The notes under the pieces are model-generated. The model had not been told where the DNA came from. It did no database searches and worked only from the letters and a program-made list of their open reading frames with translations. 64,000 nucleotides of DNA from Gonocerus acuteangulatus (lineage: Eukaryota; Arthropoda; Insecta; Hemiptera; Coreidae). Shown here piece by piece: positions 47,506 to 57,829 of the stretch (within the stretch, counting starts at the first letter, position 1; every line of letters starts with the position of its first letter). The position numbers were made by a program, and so were the translations under genes. The stretch spans positions 49,801,774 through 49,865,773 of the forward strand of contig OX328127.1 in the NCBI GenBank assembly GCA_946811695.1, written 5' to 3'.

Positions 47506-47633
47506 TGTAATAAGTACAAGTTTAGCACCATGAATGAATAGCTTTATTTATCATATGCAATTAGATTAACCTTTAGAACCACCTGTTCACCAGGTTAGTT
47601 CTATATATGTATTAAGACTAGCCAACCATTACA
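47506..47633 (-). repeat. 5' LTR of the gypsy element (128 bp)
   Basis: Short LTR with TG...CA ends. Intact; contains an AATAAAGC signal in element sense. Confidence 0.92.
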
Positions 47634-47681
47634 TGTTCCGCATGGAGTATAGAGGTTAATAATTCTGTTTTTAATGTATAA

Positions 47682-48043
47682 AAAAAAAAAAAAAAAAAAA
47701 AATCAGTCCCGTAACAGGCCACAAGGGCCCAGAGGGGCAGATACTGTAGAGGTATCTGATTCTTGACCGTACGGCACACTAGGGAGATAGTGTGGTCAAC
47801 ACTATACTCCGGCCGCCTGGTTTTCCCCTTGGCTGCTTCGACTGCTAGAGTCATTAGCACCCAAGGTACCCATTATTAATTAAATTAATTAAAGGCTGGG
47901 TGAACCTAGGGACGATCTGGGACCCCAAATCCAACCCTCGAACGGCAGCACTAGAAGAAAAAATCTTTAGTGCGCGCTCGGGTTTTGAACCTGGTCCTCC
48001 AGTTCATTAGTCGAGTGCTCTACCACTGAGCTAACCTCGCCCC
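47682..48043 (-). repeat. tRNA-derived SINE family A, full copy
   Basis: Minus strand begins GCGAGGTTAGCTCAGTGGTA and ends GGCCTGTTACGGGACTGA plus a T run. Closest to the copy at 16853-17190. Confidence 0.87.
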
Positions 48044-48144
48044 CTTTTAATGTATAAATGTAATAAATTATGCTGTGCTGTGTTCATGGCACAGTATGGA
48101 AGGGATTGTTTGATTATTTGTAAGGAATAAGGAATTTGGATAAA

Positions 48145-48400
48145 ATAAAAAAGATCAGCCACATAACAGGCCATGAGGGCCTAGAGGGGCAGATATTGTA
48201 GATGTATCTGATTCTCGGTCATACCGCATACCAGGGAGATAGTGTGATCAGTACTATGCTCCGGCCCATGACTACTAAATGAATTAAAGGCTGGGTGGGC
48301 CTAGGGAGGGTTAGGGAGCCCAACTCTAACCCACGAACGAAGACACCAAAAGATAAAATCTTTGGTGCACTTCAGCTTTGAACTCATATCCTCCAGCATA
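48145..48400 (-). repeat. SINE family A copy
   Basis: Diverged copy (AACAGGCCATGAGGGC, GGGAGATAGTGTGATCAG, AATTAAAGGCTGGGTGG) lying next to the previous one and close to dynein exon 7. Confidence 0.82.
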
Positions 48401-48473
48401 TTCGGATGAATATCAAGAAAATATCAAAAGACAAGAAAAAAACAATGCATCTTCTAGGTCACTTAATACCTAC

Positions 48474-48616
48474 ATTCACTTTGGCTTTTATCACTGCAAG
48501 TTTTTCTTGGGCAGCTGCCAACTCAGCATTAGCATGTTCCAATGCTTTCCTTTTAGGCTCAACGTCACAATAAACTTCATAAAATTTAATTATATTTATA
48601 ACCCAAGCACAAAGAC
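48474..48616 (-). CDS. Dynein heavy chain exon 7 (returning stalk helix)
   Basis: Encodes [20 protein letters not shown] then [27 protein letters not shown]. The donor GTAGGT right after AAT keeps the length and phase expected from the family. A donor 4 nt further on would break the frame with the next exon. The intron that follows (37134-48473) holds the gypsy provirus. Confidence 0.9.
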
Positions 48617-49320
48617 CTAAAAAAAAAATGTAAAGAACATGGAAAGTGGTTAAAAACTATACAACTTTCAATTCTGAACTATCCATAAGCACAAAGCCTT
48701 GGAGGCTCAGTACTGTATACAGAGTTATCTTTGTTTTTAATTAACGCTCTGAAAGTGCCAAAATGTTAGTGTGTGGCAGCCCAAAATTTAGGTGAATATT
48801 AGCTGACTAACAAAAAAAAAAAAAGAAGATTAATAATGAATAATCAATCTTTCTAACTACCTAATTGTTCTGACAGATAATTCTTATACCCAACTCAGTG
48901 TCTGCCCTGCACTATTCTGTTAAAACATTCTGATCAATCAAAGAGTTGTCACGTGAATGATTTTATATTTATCACACACTAATAAATTCTTGTCTTTCAA
49001 TTCAAAGATTATATATTTAAAGACATTTAAATTTCTTGAAAAACTTTATTTTACTGAAAAATTAATAAATTAAGTAAAATTAAATGTTTAAGCTAACAAT
49101 TAGATATATTCCTATTCTCCTATAGTTCAGATACTAATTGACAATATGTACAGATTAAGCAAATTCAAAGAAAATGATATAGCGACAATTATTTTGGCGG
49201 ATACAGGAAACACAATTTTTTTTTGGGGGGGGGGCTACAGGAAACATGGTCATTATGATAAATTTACCAATTTATATAGCAAAATTCGCTGATAATACAT
49301 ATAATAATAATAGGTCCTAC
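48617..49320. other. Dynein intron, nothing recognised
   Basis: AT-rich, with a G run (49222-49231). Confidence 0.5.
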
Positions 49321-49474
49321 CAGCTGCTGCAGCTGATTTACTCCGAACAAACTCTGGCTCAAATTCTTCATCTTTAAGATATGGTTGAATTGCTTTAGTA
49401 ATTTCAGGATGTATATTTTCTTTATCATAGTTAATAAGGGAATCAAGAAAGGTATCAACTTTTGCCATCATTAC
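49321..49474 (-). CDS. Dynein heavy chain exon 6 (microtubule-binding domain)
   Basis: Encodes VMMAKVDTFLDSLINYDKEN, then PYLKDEEFEPEFVRSKSAAAAG. This is the conserved MTBD and start of the returning helix. Acceptor TAG, donor GTAGG, phase 1 out. Confidence 0.94.
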
Positions 49475-49602
49475 CTATAAAAAATTAACACTGTGTCATT
49501 TTTAATAAAATATACAGAAAACAAATTTTATAATGAAATGGACTTTACAAAGAAAAATGTAAAAAAAAATATTTTTTTGTTACATTATATAAAAGAGTCA
49601 TG

Positions 49603-49633
<31 letters not shown>

Positions 49634-50239
49634 TGTTTTTATTCTAATATTAAATGAGAGTTTTATTCACACTGTCATTTAAACCGGAACTGCTGTACAA
49701 GATCATGTGAGCAACAACCAATGAGAGCGCAGAGAATAACCACAACTGTGTGGTGCACTCATTCACTCTTACGGTTACACGCAGTGTTCTGCAGTCTATC
49801 ATATGCAACATTTATTTTTATGTTTCTTGATAATAAAACCCCACAAAAGTGTCTGCCCTTTTGTAATTACTTTCAAATATGTTTATTGAAGGCGCTGTTT
49901 AAATCGCAGCGTGAATAAAGTACTTCATTTAATATTAAAAATAAAACCTACGTACTTTGGTTTTTTTTTAATTTAAATTTTAACCCCCTTAAAAGTGTCT
50001 GCCAATTAAGGATAGTTGGCTTCTGAATAAAACACTACTTTTATGCAATATTGTTTTGCACCTTTCCCCTATGCACAGTACCTGGTGTTCCAAGGTATGT
50101 CCAAGAAACACATATATAACTTCTTATCTACCCAAGAGCAAAATTTCAGGGTGCATAAAACACTTCGTGAAAAGTGCGTTACCAGCTCTCCGACTCATAT
50201 TGTTGAATTAACTTTCAGTATACAATAAAATATGTGAGT
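49475..50239. other. Dynein intron, nothing recognised
   Basis: A-rich run at 49603-49628. No coding signature. Confidence 0.5.
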
Positions 50240-50410
50240 GAGACTGGAGGGCCGATGGTTGTGAGTATTAAGGCGTGAGCACTTAACACTCCGTGCCAAG
50301 GGTCGTGGGTTCGATTCCCACTAGGGTGGCACTTTTCTTTGGAAAAAAGGCATCAGCCCTATTCTGGCTAGAAAAGGCTGGTGACCTATAGATAACCAAT
50401 CCTAATATTC
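50240..50410 (+). repeat. tRNA-derived SINE family C
   Basis: GGCCGATGGTTGTGAGTATT head, then GTCGTGGGTTCGATTCCCAC and a GGTGGCACTTTTC...GACCTATAGATAAC body, matching 39242-39407. Confidence 0.82.
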
Positions 50411-50582
50411 TGAGTTAAATATAATGGACATTTTAATTTAAATAAACAAATAATAAGACTCATATTCACATATTCATTGTTTGTATTAATATACTTTGTC
50501 AAATTTCTTTGCCCTTTAAAATATTTGACTCAAGAAATTGAGGTAAACACAGTCCAATTTTAATTGTACTAATTAATATTAC

Positions 50583-50735
50583 TTTTGCGGCTTTCCAGCT
50601 TCTGTCTTTTGGAACTTTGCCATTGGGTGCCAATAGTACCATAACAGCTGCAGTTACATTTGTTACAGCACCGGGAGGAGAGCCAAACGATTTCAATTCA
50701 GTCAGGTTTGCTTTATTAAGAGTATTCAGAGCTTC
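50583..50735 (-). CDS. Dynein heavy chain exon 5 (stalk/MTBD entry)
   Basis: Fifty-one codons with [20 protein letters not shown] followed by [17 protein letters not shown] and DRSWKAAK. This is the hallmark region entering the microtubule-binding domain. Acceptor TAG, donor GTAATA, phase 0. Confidence 0.94.
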
Positions 50736-50967
50736 CTACAAATGAAAAATAAATGAGTAGTCATTGAAATTAATTCGTTTTGAAACTATTATGTTCTTGT
50801 AAAGGCCTTAGAAGAAAAAATAAACAATTCTTTAAAAGACCAAGGACTAGACAAACCAAAAAATAGAAACCATATTTTTCCCCAGTCTTAAAAGAAAAAA
50901 GAAGTCTATCATAGAATCTAAATTTAATGATTTTTAGAGATTATTTGAAAGAAGGCACGCAAATTAC

Positions 50968-51077
50968 TTGTGCAGCCAAAAGTGCAGGCTCAGCTTTACG
51001 TAAATCTTCCTCACAGTCTTGTTGTTTCTTAGTAACTTCATCTGCTATCAAACCAACTTTCCTTTCTTCAGCATCAG
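50968..51077 (-). CDS. Dynein heavy chain exon 4 (stalk coiled coil)
   Basis: Two bases complete the split Ala codon, then 36 codons reading [20 protein letters not shown] and on through [10 protein letters not shown]. This is the conserved end of the outgoing stalk helix. Acceptor TAG, donor GTAAT. Confidence 0.92.
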
Positions 51078-51632
51078 CTAAAATTAAAAAAAATGTTGGT
51101 GAATCTACTTTATTCATGCAATTTTTACCTAAATAACTTATAATAAAGGCTGAAAATAGTTTTATTTATTTATTTGTTGGTGGATATAATTATTTAATAA
51201 TAATAATGAAGTCTCAGATGACAGTACCTTCATTATACAGCTATAAGAACATTTTAAAAATGTAAACCTTTATAATTTCACCTCTATTTATTTATCTTTC
51301 ATTTTATTTTTTATATATTAAAGTATTATTATTATCATTATTTTTTTTTTTTTACCCACTACTTACAAGAGATATAAATATAACTGTCTGAGATACTGAA
51401 TCCAACCTCTACATATACAGAATATGACCATTATGTATTTAGCAAGCAACCAAAATAAATAAATACATAATAACAAAAATCATTCAATGCAAATTGTGTT
51501 TTTTAATGCACCAATTTCCTTGGCCGTTAGAAACAAATATTTATTAATAATAATATATAAAATTGTACTAATATTTTGTAAACGGAATTACATGACAATA
51601 ATGTTTGATTTCAGCCTAGTATGCTTCTTTAT
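51078..51632. other. Dynein intron, nothing recognised
   Basis: Low-complexity AT-rich sequence. Confidence 0.5.
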
Positions 51633-53028
51633 TAACCCTTTCCGTGCTATAAACGAATATATTCGTTCTCTAAAAAAATGCTCTGAGTGCGAAGCACGAA
51701 TATATTCGTGCAGCCGGGACATTCCTCAGAGTGCGACATACGAATATATTCGTTTTCATATTCGTTGTATAATCTCTGCTTCCAGAAAGCCCAGAGATCT
51801 CTTGTATCACGCTGTACAACTAGTCTAGTTACTTAGCTATCCGTTAGATAGCAGAAGAATGTCTTTACGTGTGTTTTTCCCGGTTTTATTGTGAGTTGAA
51901 GCTAACTTTATCTCGAGCGGAGTGTCCTAGACCACCTGAAGGGTCCATTATCACCTATTCAGACTGTACCAAGGCGGCTACCTGCAGGGGTTGGGTTGTT
52001 ATTTCTACTGTTTGCAGACACTTTACTAAAATTTGCTAAACCTTTTCCCACCTTTAGGCTAAATTAGGGGTTGGGAAATATGACCCTAACAAATATTTCT
52101 CAGTACTAGTTTTGGTCTATTATTTATTTTTATATTTATATGTTTATTATTAATATTTTTGTTATATACCTACTATTTATTTCTAATTCATTACTTTATT
52201 ATTATATTACTATTTACTAATTAATAGTAATTAATATACTACTTATTTTTTTTATTATTATTTTTTTACGGCGCATCTACATGTAGGTCATTAGCGCCTA
52301 TATTACTTATTATAAATAAATTTGTTTTTAAAATAAATACAAAACACAAATTTTAAAAAAGTGTTGTTTTTTTTCCAGCAAGTAATTATTGGACGTAACC
52401 AGTTTTATGAGTTGCATATAAAAATAAAATGATTAGTTTTTAGTAAAAAAAGACCCAGTTATTTACTAAATAATTACTTATTGTACATAACTGTACAGAT
52501 TGTAAATTATCAATAAAGATCAATCAATATTATAAAAAAATTACTAAATAAATTGAAGAATCATAACAATGATATAAATCATAAAATGGGTAAAATGAAG
52601 AGAAGAGAAAGTGTTTTCATGAATATTTTGATAAAAGGGTGCATTCATACTAACAGGGCTAATAGTGCTAAATTTAAAACTAAAATATTTCGGAAACAAT
52701 TGAAATATTATTTTAGAAACTGTTTATTTATTAATTTTAATAAGAAACTTGTTATAATAATTGAAAAGGTCACACTAAAGTACACACAATTAATGAAATT
52801 AGCATCTTAAATTACAACTAAACAAGCAATTTTGCATGCCCCCTGTTATATATCTACGTAATAAGAGCGACCCAAGGTGGGAGCTCTGACTGAGTATAGT
52901 CGTGTTCCAAACCAAAGTCGCACGCGGAGGGTAGAAAATAGGCTAGCACTGGGGGTAGCATCAGCTCTCAAAGCTCGTAGCACCCGGCGGTCGGTCCCTC
53001 ACAGATCCGCTAGCATTCTAAGGGTTAA
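51633..53028. mobile_element. TTAA-flanked element, about 1.4 kb
   Basis: Left end TTAACCCTTTCCGTGCTA, right end (reverse complement) TTAACCCTTAGAATGCTA, with TTAA at both borders. piggyBac-like termini, no transposase recognised. The left end carries three copies of a 14-bp palindrome. Confidence 0.65.
51653..51753. repeat. Three ACGAATATATTCGT palindromes, 43-44 bp apart
   Basis: Exact 14-bp palindromes at 51653-51666, 51696-51709 and 51740-51753, separated by related spacers containing CTCTGAGTGCGA or CTCAGAGTGCGA. Confidence 0.92.
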
Positions 53029-53624
53029 AGTCTTTGGGGTCAGTCCATATCAGATCATCCAGGCCATGAAACCCATGTCCTCAGAATTGCCTGAAACTTT
53101 TTTTATTTGTTGAACTGGTCATTCTAATGATATATTCCAAATTTTAGTTAGATATCTTCAATACTTTTTGAGTTATGAATTTTTAAAGTTGTCTATAAAA
53201 CTTGTTTTTGCTGTTACCGACGATTTAAGTCAAAGTGACTTTCATTTACTACAAAAATCATTACTCTGTTAATGTTAATGATATCTCAATGGAATTTTCA
53301 CCAAAATGGTCACAATAATATTTTGAATATGGAAAAAATATATTTACTATGTCTTATGTTTCTGGTTCCTAAGTATATTTATTTAAAAACAAATTTTTAA
53401 TTTAAAATAAATTAAAAACAAAAAATTTCAAAAATTGATAAAAATAAAAGGCGCTCCATAAAATCAAGTTCTTTTTTTCATGGATACATTTTTAAAAGTA
53501 TAAACTATTAGATTTTAAAAGAAAAACTCTGGTATTTTGCTGTTAAGTATTCTTAAATTAATAAAATAACATAAATTCCCTTTTTATTTTCTTTTTTTTG
53601 TCTTTTTTTAATAATCACCTACTT

Positions 53625-53792
53625 GGGGTCTCCCTTGGTCTAGTGGCTAGCGCCTTCGACTCATAAGAGATGGTGGGTTCGATTCCCACCTCCGGCAGGA
53701 ATTTTCTCATCTCAGGGCTCGCTGGGAAAATTCCTCGCCGCGCCCTGGATGTCGGCTAATGACCTAGATGTAGGTGCGCCGTAAAAAAAAAA
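53625..53792 (+). repeat. tRNA-derived SINE family B, full copy
   Basis: GGGGTCTCCCTTGGTCTAGT head with GGTTCGATTCCCAC, body to GTAGGTGCGCCGT and poly(A). Confidence 0.88.
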
Positions 53793-53945
53793 AAAATTAC
53801 CTTAACTTCGGGCGTGGTCAGTACCTGAATGGGTGACCAACTATGTGCTGTTGGCATTATAAAAGGGTGGCGACCTGTAGATAGCCCGACGCTAACAGTC
53901 AAATATTTGATGCGCCGTAAAAAAAAATAAATAAAAAAAAATTAC
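53793..53945 (+). repeat. 5S rRNA-derived SINE fragment
   Basis: Contains CGGGCGTGGTCAGTACCTGA and ATGGGTGACCAACTATGTGC, matching the internal promoter (C box) part of 5S rRNA; the tail is GATGCGCCGT plus A-rich. 5' truncated, so not a 5S gene. Its 3' tail resembles that of SINE family B. Confidence 0.75.
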
Positions 53946-54918
53946 CTACTTAATGATTAATATAAGTGTACTGAAGCTATTATTTAGGTTAATCTTAATA
54001 TAAACTTTTGTAAATAAACTATTTTTGAAGTCTACTATAAACTTAGTTTTGGCAGTTTCCGAAAATTTAAGTAAGTAAAATTTTGGTTAAAAATGGTAAA
54101 AACTACGTGTTCCGGACACAGTCTTGGGTGACCGGTTTTTGCCTAGAATCTATTATTGATTCCTTTTTAACCGGAGTAAGCTTTATGTTATCTATTTTTG
54201 TACTATTAAAGCCAAAAAATGTCTGGCTCCTGGAGTACATTGAAGGTTTGCTTTTATTACAATCCGCTTGATAATTCCGCCAATACAGTTACGAGGGGAC
54301 GTCCCATAACTGGTAGCAGAAAACGCCATCAACATTTTTCCTTCTGGATAATTAATTTCACAAATGTTGTGACAATCTTTTGAGTTTCATAGGCAAATGC
54401 CACATCATCTTCCAAGTCATCAGATACCTCACAGAGATCGGAAACTTTCAGTTCTTTGGTGTATTCTTGTCTTGTATAGATCACAACTAGATGAAAAGAA
54501 CAACTGTTGTTGTTCCAATAATAATCTTGGCTTCATTTTGCAACACAAACGAATAGTTTTCACTGTAGTCAATTAGAATAATAAAAAACTAAGTTTATAG
54601 TAAACTTTAAAAAAGTCCGACTCGCAGGAACTGCATCATCTTAGCGCGGTTTCATTCATGTCCCTAGTGTCATTTTGTATACCTAGAATAGATTGGTATG
54701 TACCATTAGAATGGCCAGTTCAACAAATAAAAAAAGTTTCAGGCTATTCTGAGGACATGGGTTTCATTTCACTATTTAGCTGGATGATTTGAAATGGACT
54801 GACCCTTTGGACAGAAAAATGCACTGTACTTCATAAGACAAGTTACATATTTGATATAAGATCCATGTTGTAATTCTTGTTAATTTTCTTATTCCATAAA
54901 TAAAATTTTGAATTTAAA

Positions 54919-55262
54919 TTAACACATTGACTGCCACAGTATTTTCAAGATTTTGGTCTAGAAAGCTAATTTAATAATTTTTCTTATTGAAAACTATAAT
55001 TACAGTACGTAATGATCACCATAAGGCATATAAAATTTGTTTGTTGCACAAAAAAAAAAGTTTATGAGCCAACTTGAAGTTGGTTTATGTAAGTGAAAGT
55101 TCTTCATGGAAGCCAACTACGAGTTAGTTTGTAGCCAGACATGCTTCGACCTGTTGTTATGTTACTCCATCGCTACAATTTTTGTTCTCTTCCTTGAAGC
55201 CATCTTTTCGTCTGAGCAATAAAGCAAAGTATGAGATAACTTGTTGTCGGCAGTCAAATTAA
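54919..55262. mobile_element. piggyBac-type MITE, 344 bp
   Basis: TTAA on both sides; ends TTAACACATTGACTGCC and (reverse complement) TTAATTTGACTGCC, similar to the ends of 15114-19422. No coding capacity. Confidence 0.72.
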
Positions 55263-55538
55263 GCAATATCTAATGTTGGTAATAAGATTTTAATCCATTG
55301 TTCATCACATACTTGCTTTTTGATAAATCAATACTTTCATTATTAACTTCATGATTTATAAATTGCATGTTTATTTTTTATGTCATTTATTTTGTAAACA
55401 GAATAAAAAGAGGTCACAGTAAAGCTAGCTCATTAAGATACTAAATTTAAATATTACAAATAAGACAAAAATGGCCAAACATGAGTCAATGCAAGCGAAA
55501 GTCTGCTAAAAATGATAAAAATAAAAATGTGTACTTGC

Positions 55539-55665
55539 CCATAGCTTTTTCTGTTGATACTTTTTGAGTTTCAACACCCACAATTTGAATCAATGTGTCA
55601 GCTGCTTCATTTTTTACTTTAAGCTCTACTTCTTGTATTGCTAATTTCGCTTTTAAATCATCAAC
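55539..55665 (-). CDS. Dynein heavy chain exon 3 (stalk coiled coil)
   Basis: Encodes VDDLKAKLAIQEVELK through TQKVSTEKAM, the outgoing stalk helix. The only in-frame junction uses a GC donor (GCAAGT). The nearby GT donor, 4 nt further downstream, would create a stop after joining to the next exon. Phase 1 out. Confidence 0.88.
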
Positions 55666-55998
55666 CTAGAGAACAGTAAAATAAACTCTCTATCATTAAA
55701 GTAAGATTTTAAAAAACATATTGATCCTCCAAATTTGTTGCAATTCTTACTTGTGAAAAAAATAATAATGTTTATGTTATATTAATATCAAAATTGCATC
55801 TAGTAACCAAATCCTTTGTATATAGACATTATTTTAAGGTAATTTATTATTGTAATATATAATCAACAAATATAAGAATTAAATATGCTTTAGAACTTTT
55901 CAAATATCTCAACAATAATAAACAAGGTCAATCCCTCCACACATGTCGATGCCCCCTCCCATTACAACATAATCTCCTGCGAAGATTAACACAATTAC
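55666..55998. other. Dynein intron, nothing recognised
   Basis: AT-rich intron between exons 3 and 2. Confidence 0.5.
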
Positions 55999-56232
55999 CT
56001 GTTTTGCTGTACTTCGCAATTTTTCTAGGCCATTTTGAAGTCTATCAATTTTACCTGCAAGTTCCTGGCTCTTTTTAATTAGAAGCTTGGAGTACAATGA
56101 TATTTGTTCAAGAAATGACTTCGGGGTCGTATAATTGTACCTCCTTTCATATTGTAAGTAAAGCCTAGACATTTGATTAACTTGAGAATGAACATGTGCC
56201 ATGAACTGAGCTACAGAATTACAATACATTTG
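55999..56232 (-). CDS. Dynein heavy chain exon 2 (AAA4 to stalk linker)
   Basis: Seventy-eight codons containing [18 protein letters not shown], the strongly conserved segment just before the stalk coiled coil, followed by helical sequence with Leu and charged residues ([18 protein letters not shown]). Acceptor TAG, donor GTAAT, phase 0 at both ends. Confidence 0.93.
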
Positions 56233-56305
56233 CTAGAAAAGTAAGATTAAAATTAATAAATTTATAATTCCGGAAACTTAGAAAGTAGAAAACAAAACAT
56301 CTTAC

Positions 56306-56545
56306 TGGAAGACCATCTAATTTCTTCAAAAAGCTCATAGAGACAGAAATCAAAGCTTGCTGAGGCCATTCATGAAACCAATTGATGACTGTTGCATTGA
56401 TAAGGGCAGGGAACTTCCTAGCCCTTACTCTTAATGTAGAACCCACAGGCGAAAAACACAAAACAACTTTAAGCTGCTTTCTTACCCTGTCTATAAAGAA
56501 TTTCCAACAGTTTTCTTTCGAGTCTACCAAACCAGCACTCTTAAC
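56306..56545 (-). CDS. Dynein heavy chain exon 1 of window (end of AAA4)
   Basis: Eighty codons beginning [20 protein letters not shown] and ending LDGLP. It carries the conserved [20 protein letters not shown] and [14 protein letters not shown] motifs of AAA4. The acceptor CAG lies at 56546-56548 and the donor is GTAAG. Phase 0 at both ends. Confidence 0.93.
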
Positions 56546-56975
56546 CTGTAAAAAAGATTAAATAATAATTAAAATTCAAAATCTAGAAAATATAGGTAAA
56601 ATTACTGTTTTACAAAATGTCTGTGTTGGTCGATTTTTACATAATTTAGATTAGCTGGGACAAGGGTGAGCTATTGTAGAAAATGATATCAGCTTAAAGT
56701 AGGGTACTTGTAATGTTGGAAATATTGTTCTTTTTTGTTTGATATTTTTTTGCTTTGAAGATGGAAAGTTTTCTTTAATGTATTGTAAAATGGCAGAAAG
56801 TCATATATTTAAAAAAAAAAACGTCAACTGTACATTAATATTCTTTTAGCACTTTCCTCCGAAGGAAAGTAGCTATTGAGGTTGGACTCATGACGGAATT
56901 TTTGAAAAATTTCTTCAAATCTTTATCGATCCTACCTAGTAGACACCGAAAATGACCCCCGTTAAAATTTATATA
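56546..56975. other. Dynein intron, nothing recognised
   Basis: Upstream of exon 1 of this window. No further dynein exon was found from here to 64000. Confidence 0.5.
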
Positions 56976-56977
56976 TA

Positions 56978-57040
<63 letters not shown>
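56976..57040. repeat. (TA)n microsatellite
   Basis: About 32 TA repeats directly beside LTR Y copy 2. Confidence 0.95.
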
Positions 57041-57043
<3 letters not shown>

Positions 57044-57695
57044 AATGATTTTTATTGTTATAACTTGATTCGCCACGTTGGGCGTCATTAAATGTAATGA
57101 TTAATTTTTTACAATAAGAAATAAAGAAATTTTAATTAGTTTTATTATGTTAATTTAACTTAATCTCAGGGACAAAGTTCCGAGTGAATGAACGATTTAA
57201 CATTTATCTTCAGACAATTCTGAGATACACACAATATTAAATTACACAACAAATAATAATAAAATAATCAACCACAAAAAAAAACAATTCTTACCTCTAA
57301 CTCAATCTGCTTCCATCAAAGCCTCAATATACTTGGTATTCCTTGGAGGAGAGCTCTGCCTTCCACCAACGCTGAGAAGCAACAGACAGTATAGTGACGC
57401 TTCGTTCGAGCGGGAAAGTTTAGCGTCCTTCTTCTTAACTTCCGCAGTTTGCCGGATTGTATATAAAGATAACAATTATGTTTTTTGCAATAATAAATAA
57501 TTAATTTATTGTTATCTGGATGCAAATTTAATATGGATATATTGTATACCAGTATTGTCCAAAAATATTATTAATTTTGATCGAATACAATACGATGTTA
57601 TTTGTATATCTGGTTTGTGATTTGCGCGGGCTTTTCAAAATATCGATGGTTATTTGAATTTAAAAATATTTTCAAGAATGTAATATATCATTACA
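57041..57695 (-). repeat. Solo LTR family Y (copy 2)
   Basis: TGTAATGAT...ATCATTACA ends; on the minus strand an ACGCCCAACGTGGCG block, primer-binding-site-like, lies inside the outer end. A second TGTAATGATTAATT at 57093 marks the likely true LTR end. Confidence 0.75.
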
Positions 57696-57829
57696 ATATA
57701 TATATATATATGTGTCTGTTAACACGATAGCGGCCAGAGTTTTTGTTTTTTCGTCACGAAACTTGGTATATAGCATTCAATTAGCAAACGATTGAACGAG
57801 TTTGTTAACCACCAAAGTCGTTCCACCGG

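Larger units (their letters stand above)
38069..47633 (-). mobile_element. Complete gypsy-type LTR retrotransposon, 9.5 kb with nested insertions
   Basis: LTRs start TGTAATGG and end CTTATTACA (minus sense): 5' LTR 47506-47633, 3' LTR 38069-39796. A 5-bp duplication TGTTC flanks the element at 38064-38068 and 47634-47638. A polypurine tract (GAGAGAAGAAAGGG) abuts the 3' LTR and a TGGTGGCAGCGG primer-binding-type site follows the 5' LTR. Between them gag, protease, RT, RNase H and integrase sequences read in gypsy order. It is dead: stops plus four insertions (Helitron in the 3' LTR, LINE between RNase H and integrase, hAT MITE in RT, palindromic element in gag). Confidence 0.93.
53038..54803. 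mobile_element. TIR element with about 110-bp inverted ends
   Basis: Left end GGGTCAGTCCATATCAGATC (53039) and right end (reverse complement) GGGTCAGTCCATTTCAAATC (to 54803). Inverted homology runs through GAAACCCATGTCCTCAGAAT and AACTGGCCATTCTAATG. Possible short TTTG duplication. The interior minus strand near 54300-54500 has an open stretch with EVSDDLEDDVAFAYETQKIV but no recognised transposase. Two SINEs are nested at 53625-53945. Confidence 0.75.
600..56545 (-). other. Axonemal dynein heavy chain gene, outer-arm beta type (partial, 22 exons)
   Basis: Motor subunit of ciliary/flagellar outer dynein arms; it hydrolyses ATP to slide doublet microtubules. Twenty-two exons read in order on the minus strand, with consensus acceptors and donors and matching phases at all 21 junctions, summing to exactly 1215 codons. 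Conserved motifs include [13 protein letters not shown] (AAA4 end), [18 protein letters not shown] (stalk tip), [11 protein letters not shown] (AAA5), [20 protein letters not shown] (AAA6), [13 protein letters not shown] and [17 protein letters not shown] (C-terminal region). These match the DNAH9/11/17 group better than inner-arm chains; I cannot decide which paralogue. Full family members are about 4400-4500 residues, so roughly the first two thirds lie right of 56545 and beyond the window, and the final C-terminal exon(s) lie left of 600. Introns range from under 100 bp to about 11.3 kb and are filled with transposons. Two introns use GC donors. No frameshift or stop was seen in any exon. 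Confidence 0.93.

Noticed and set aside
53793..53880. 5S rRNA gene
   Set aside because: Only the C-box part is similar; the 5' half is missing and the tail is that of a SINE.
55533..55538. GT donor 4 nt downstream of the exon 3 boundary
   Set aside because: Joining from it creates a stop in the next exon; the GC donor keeps the conserved frame.
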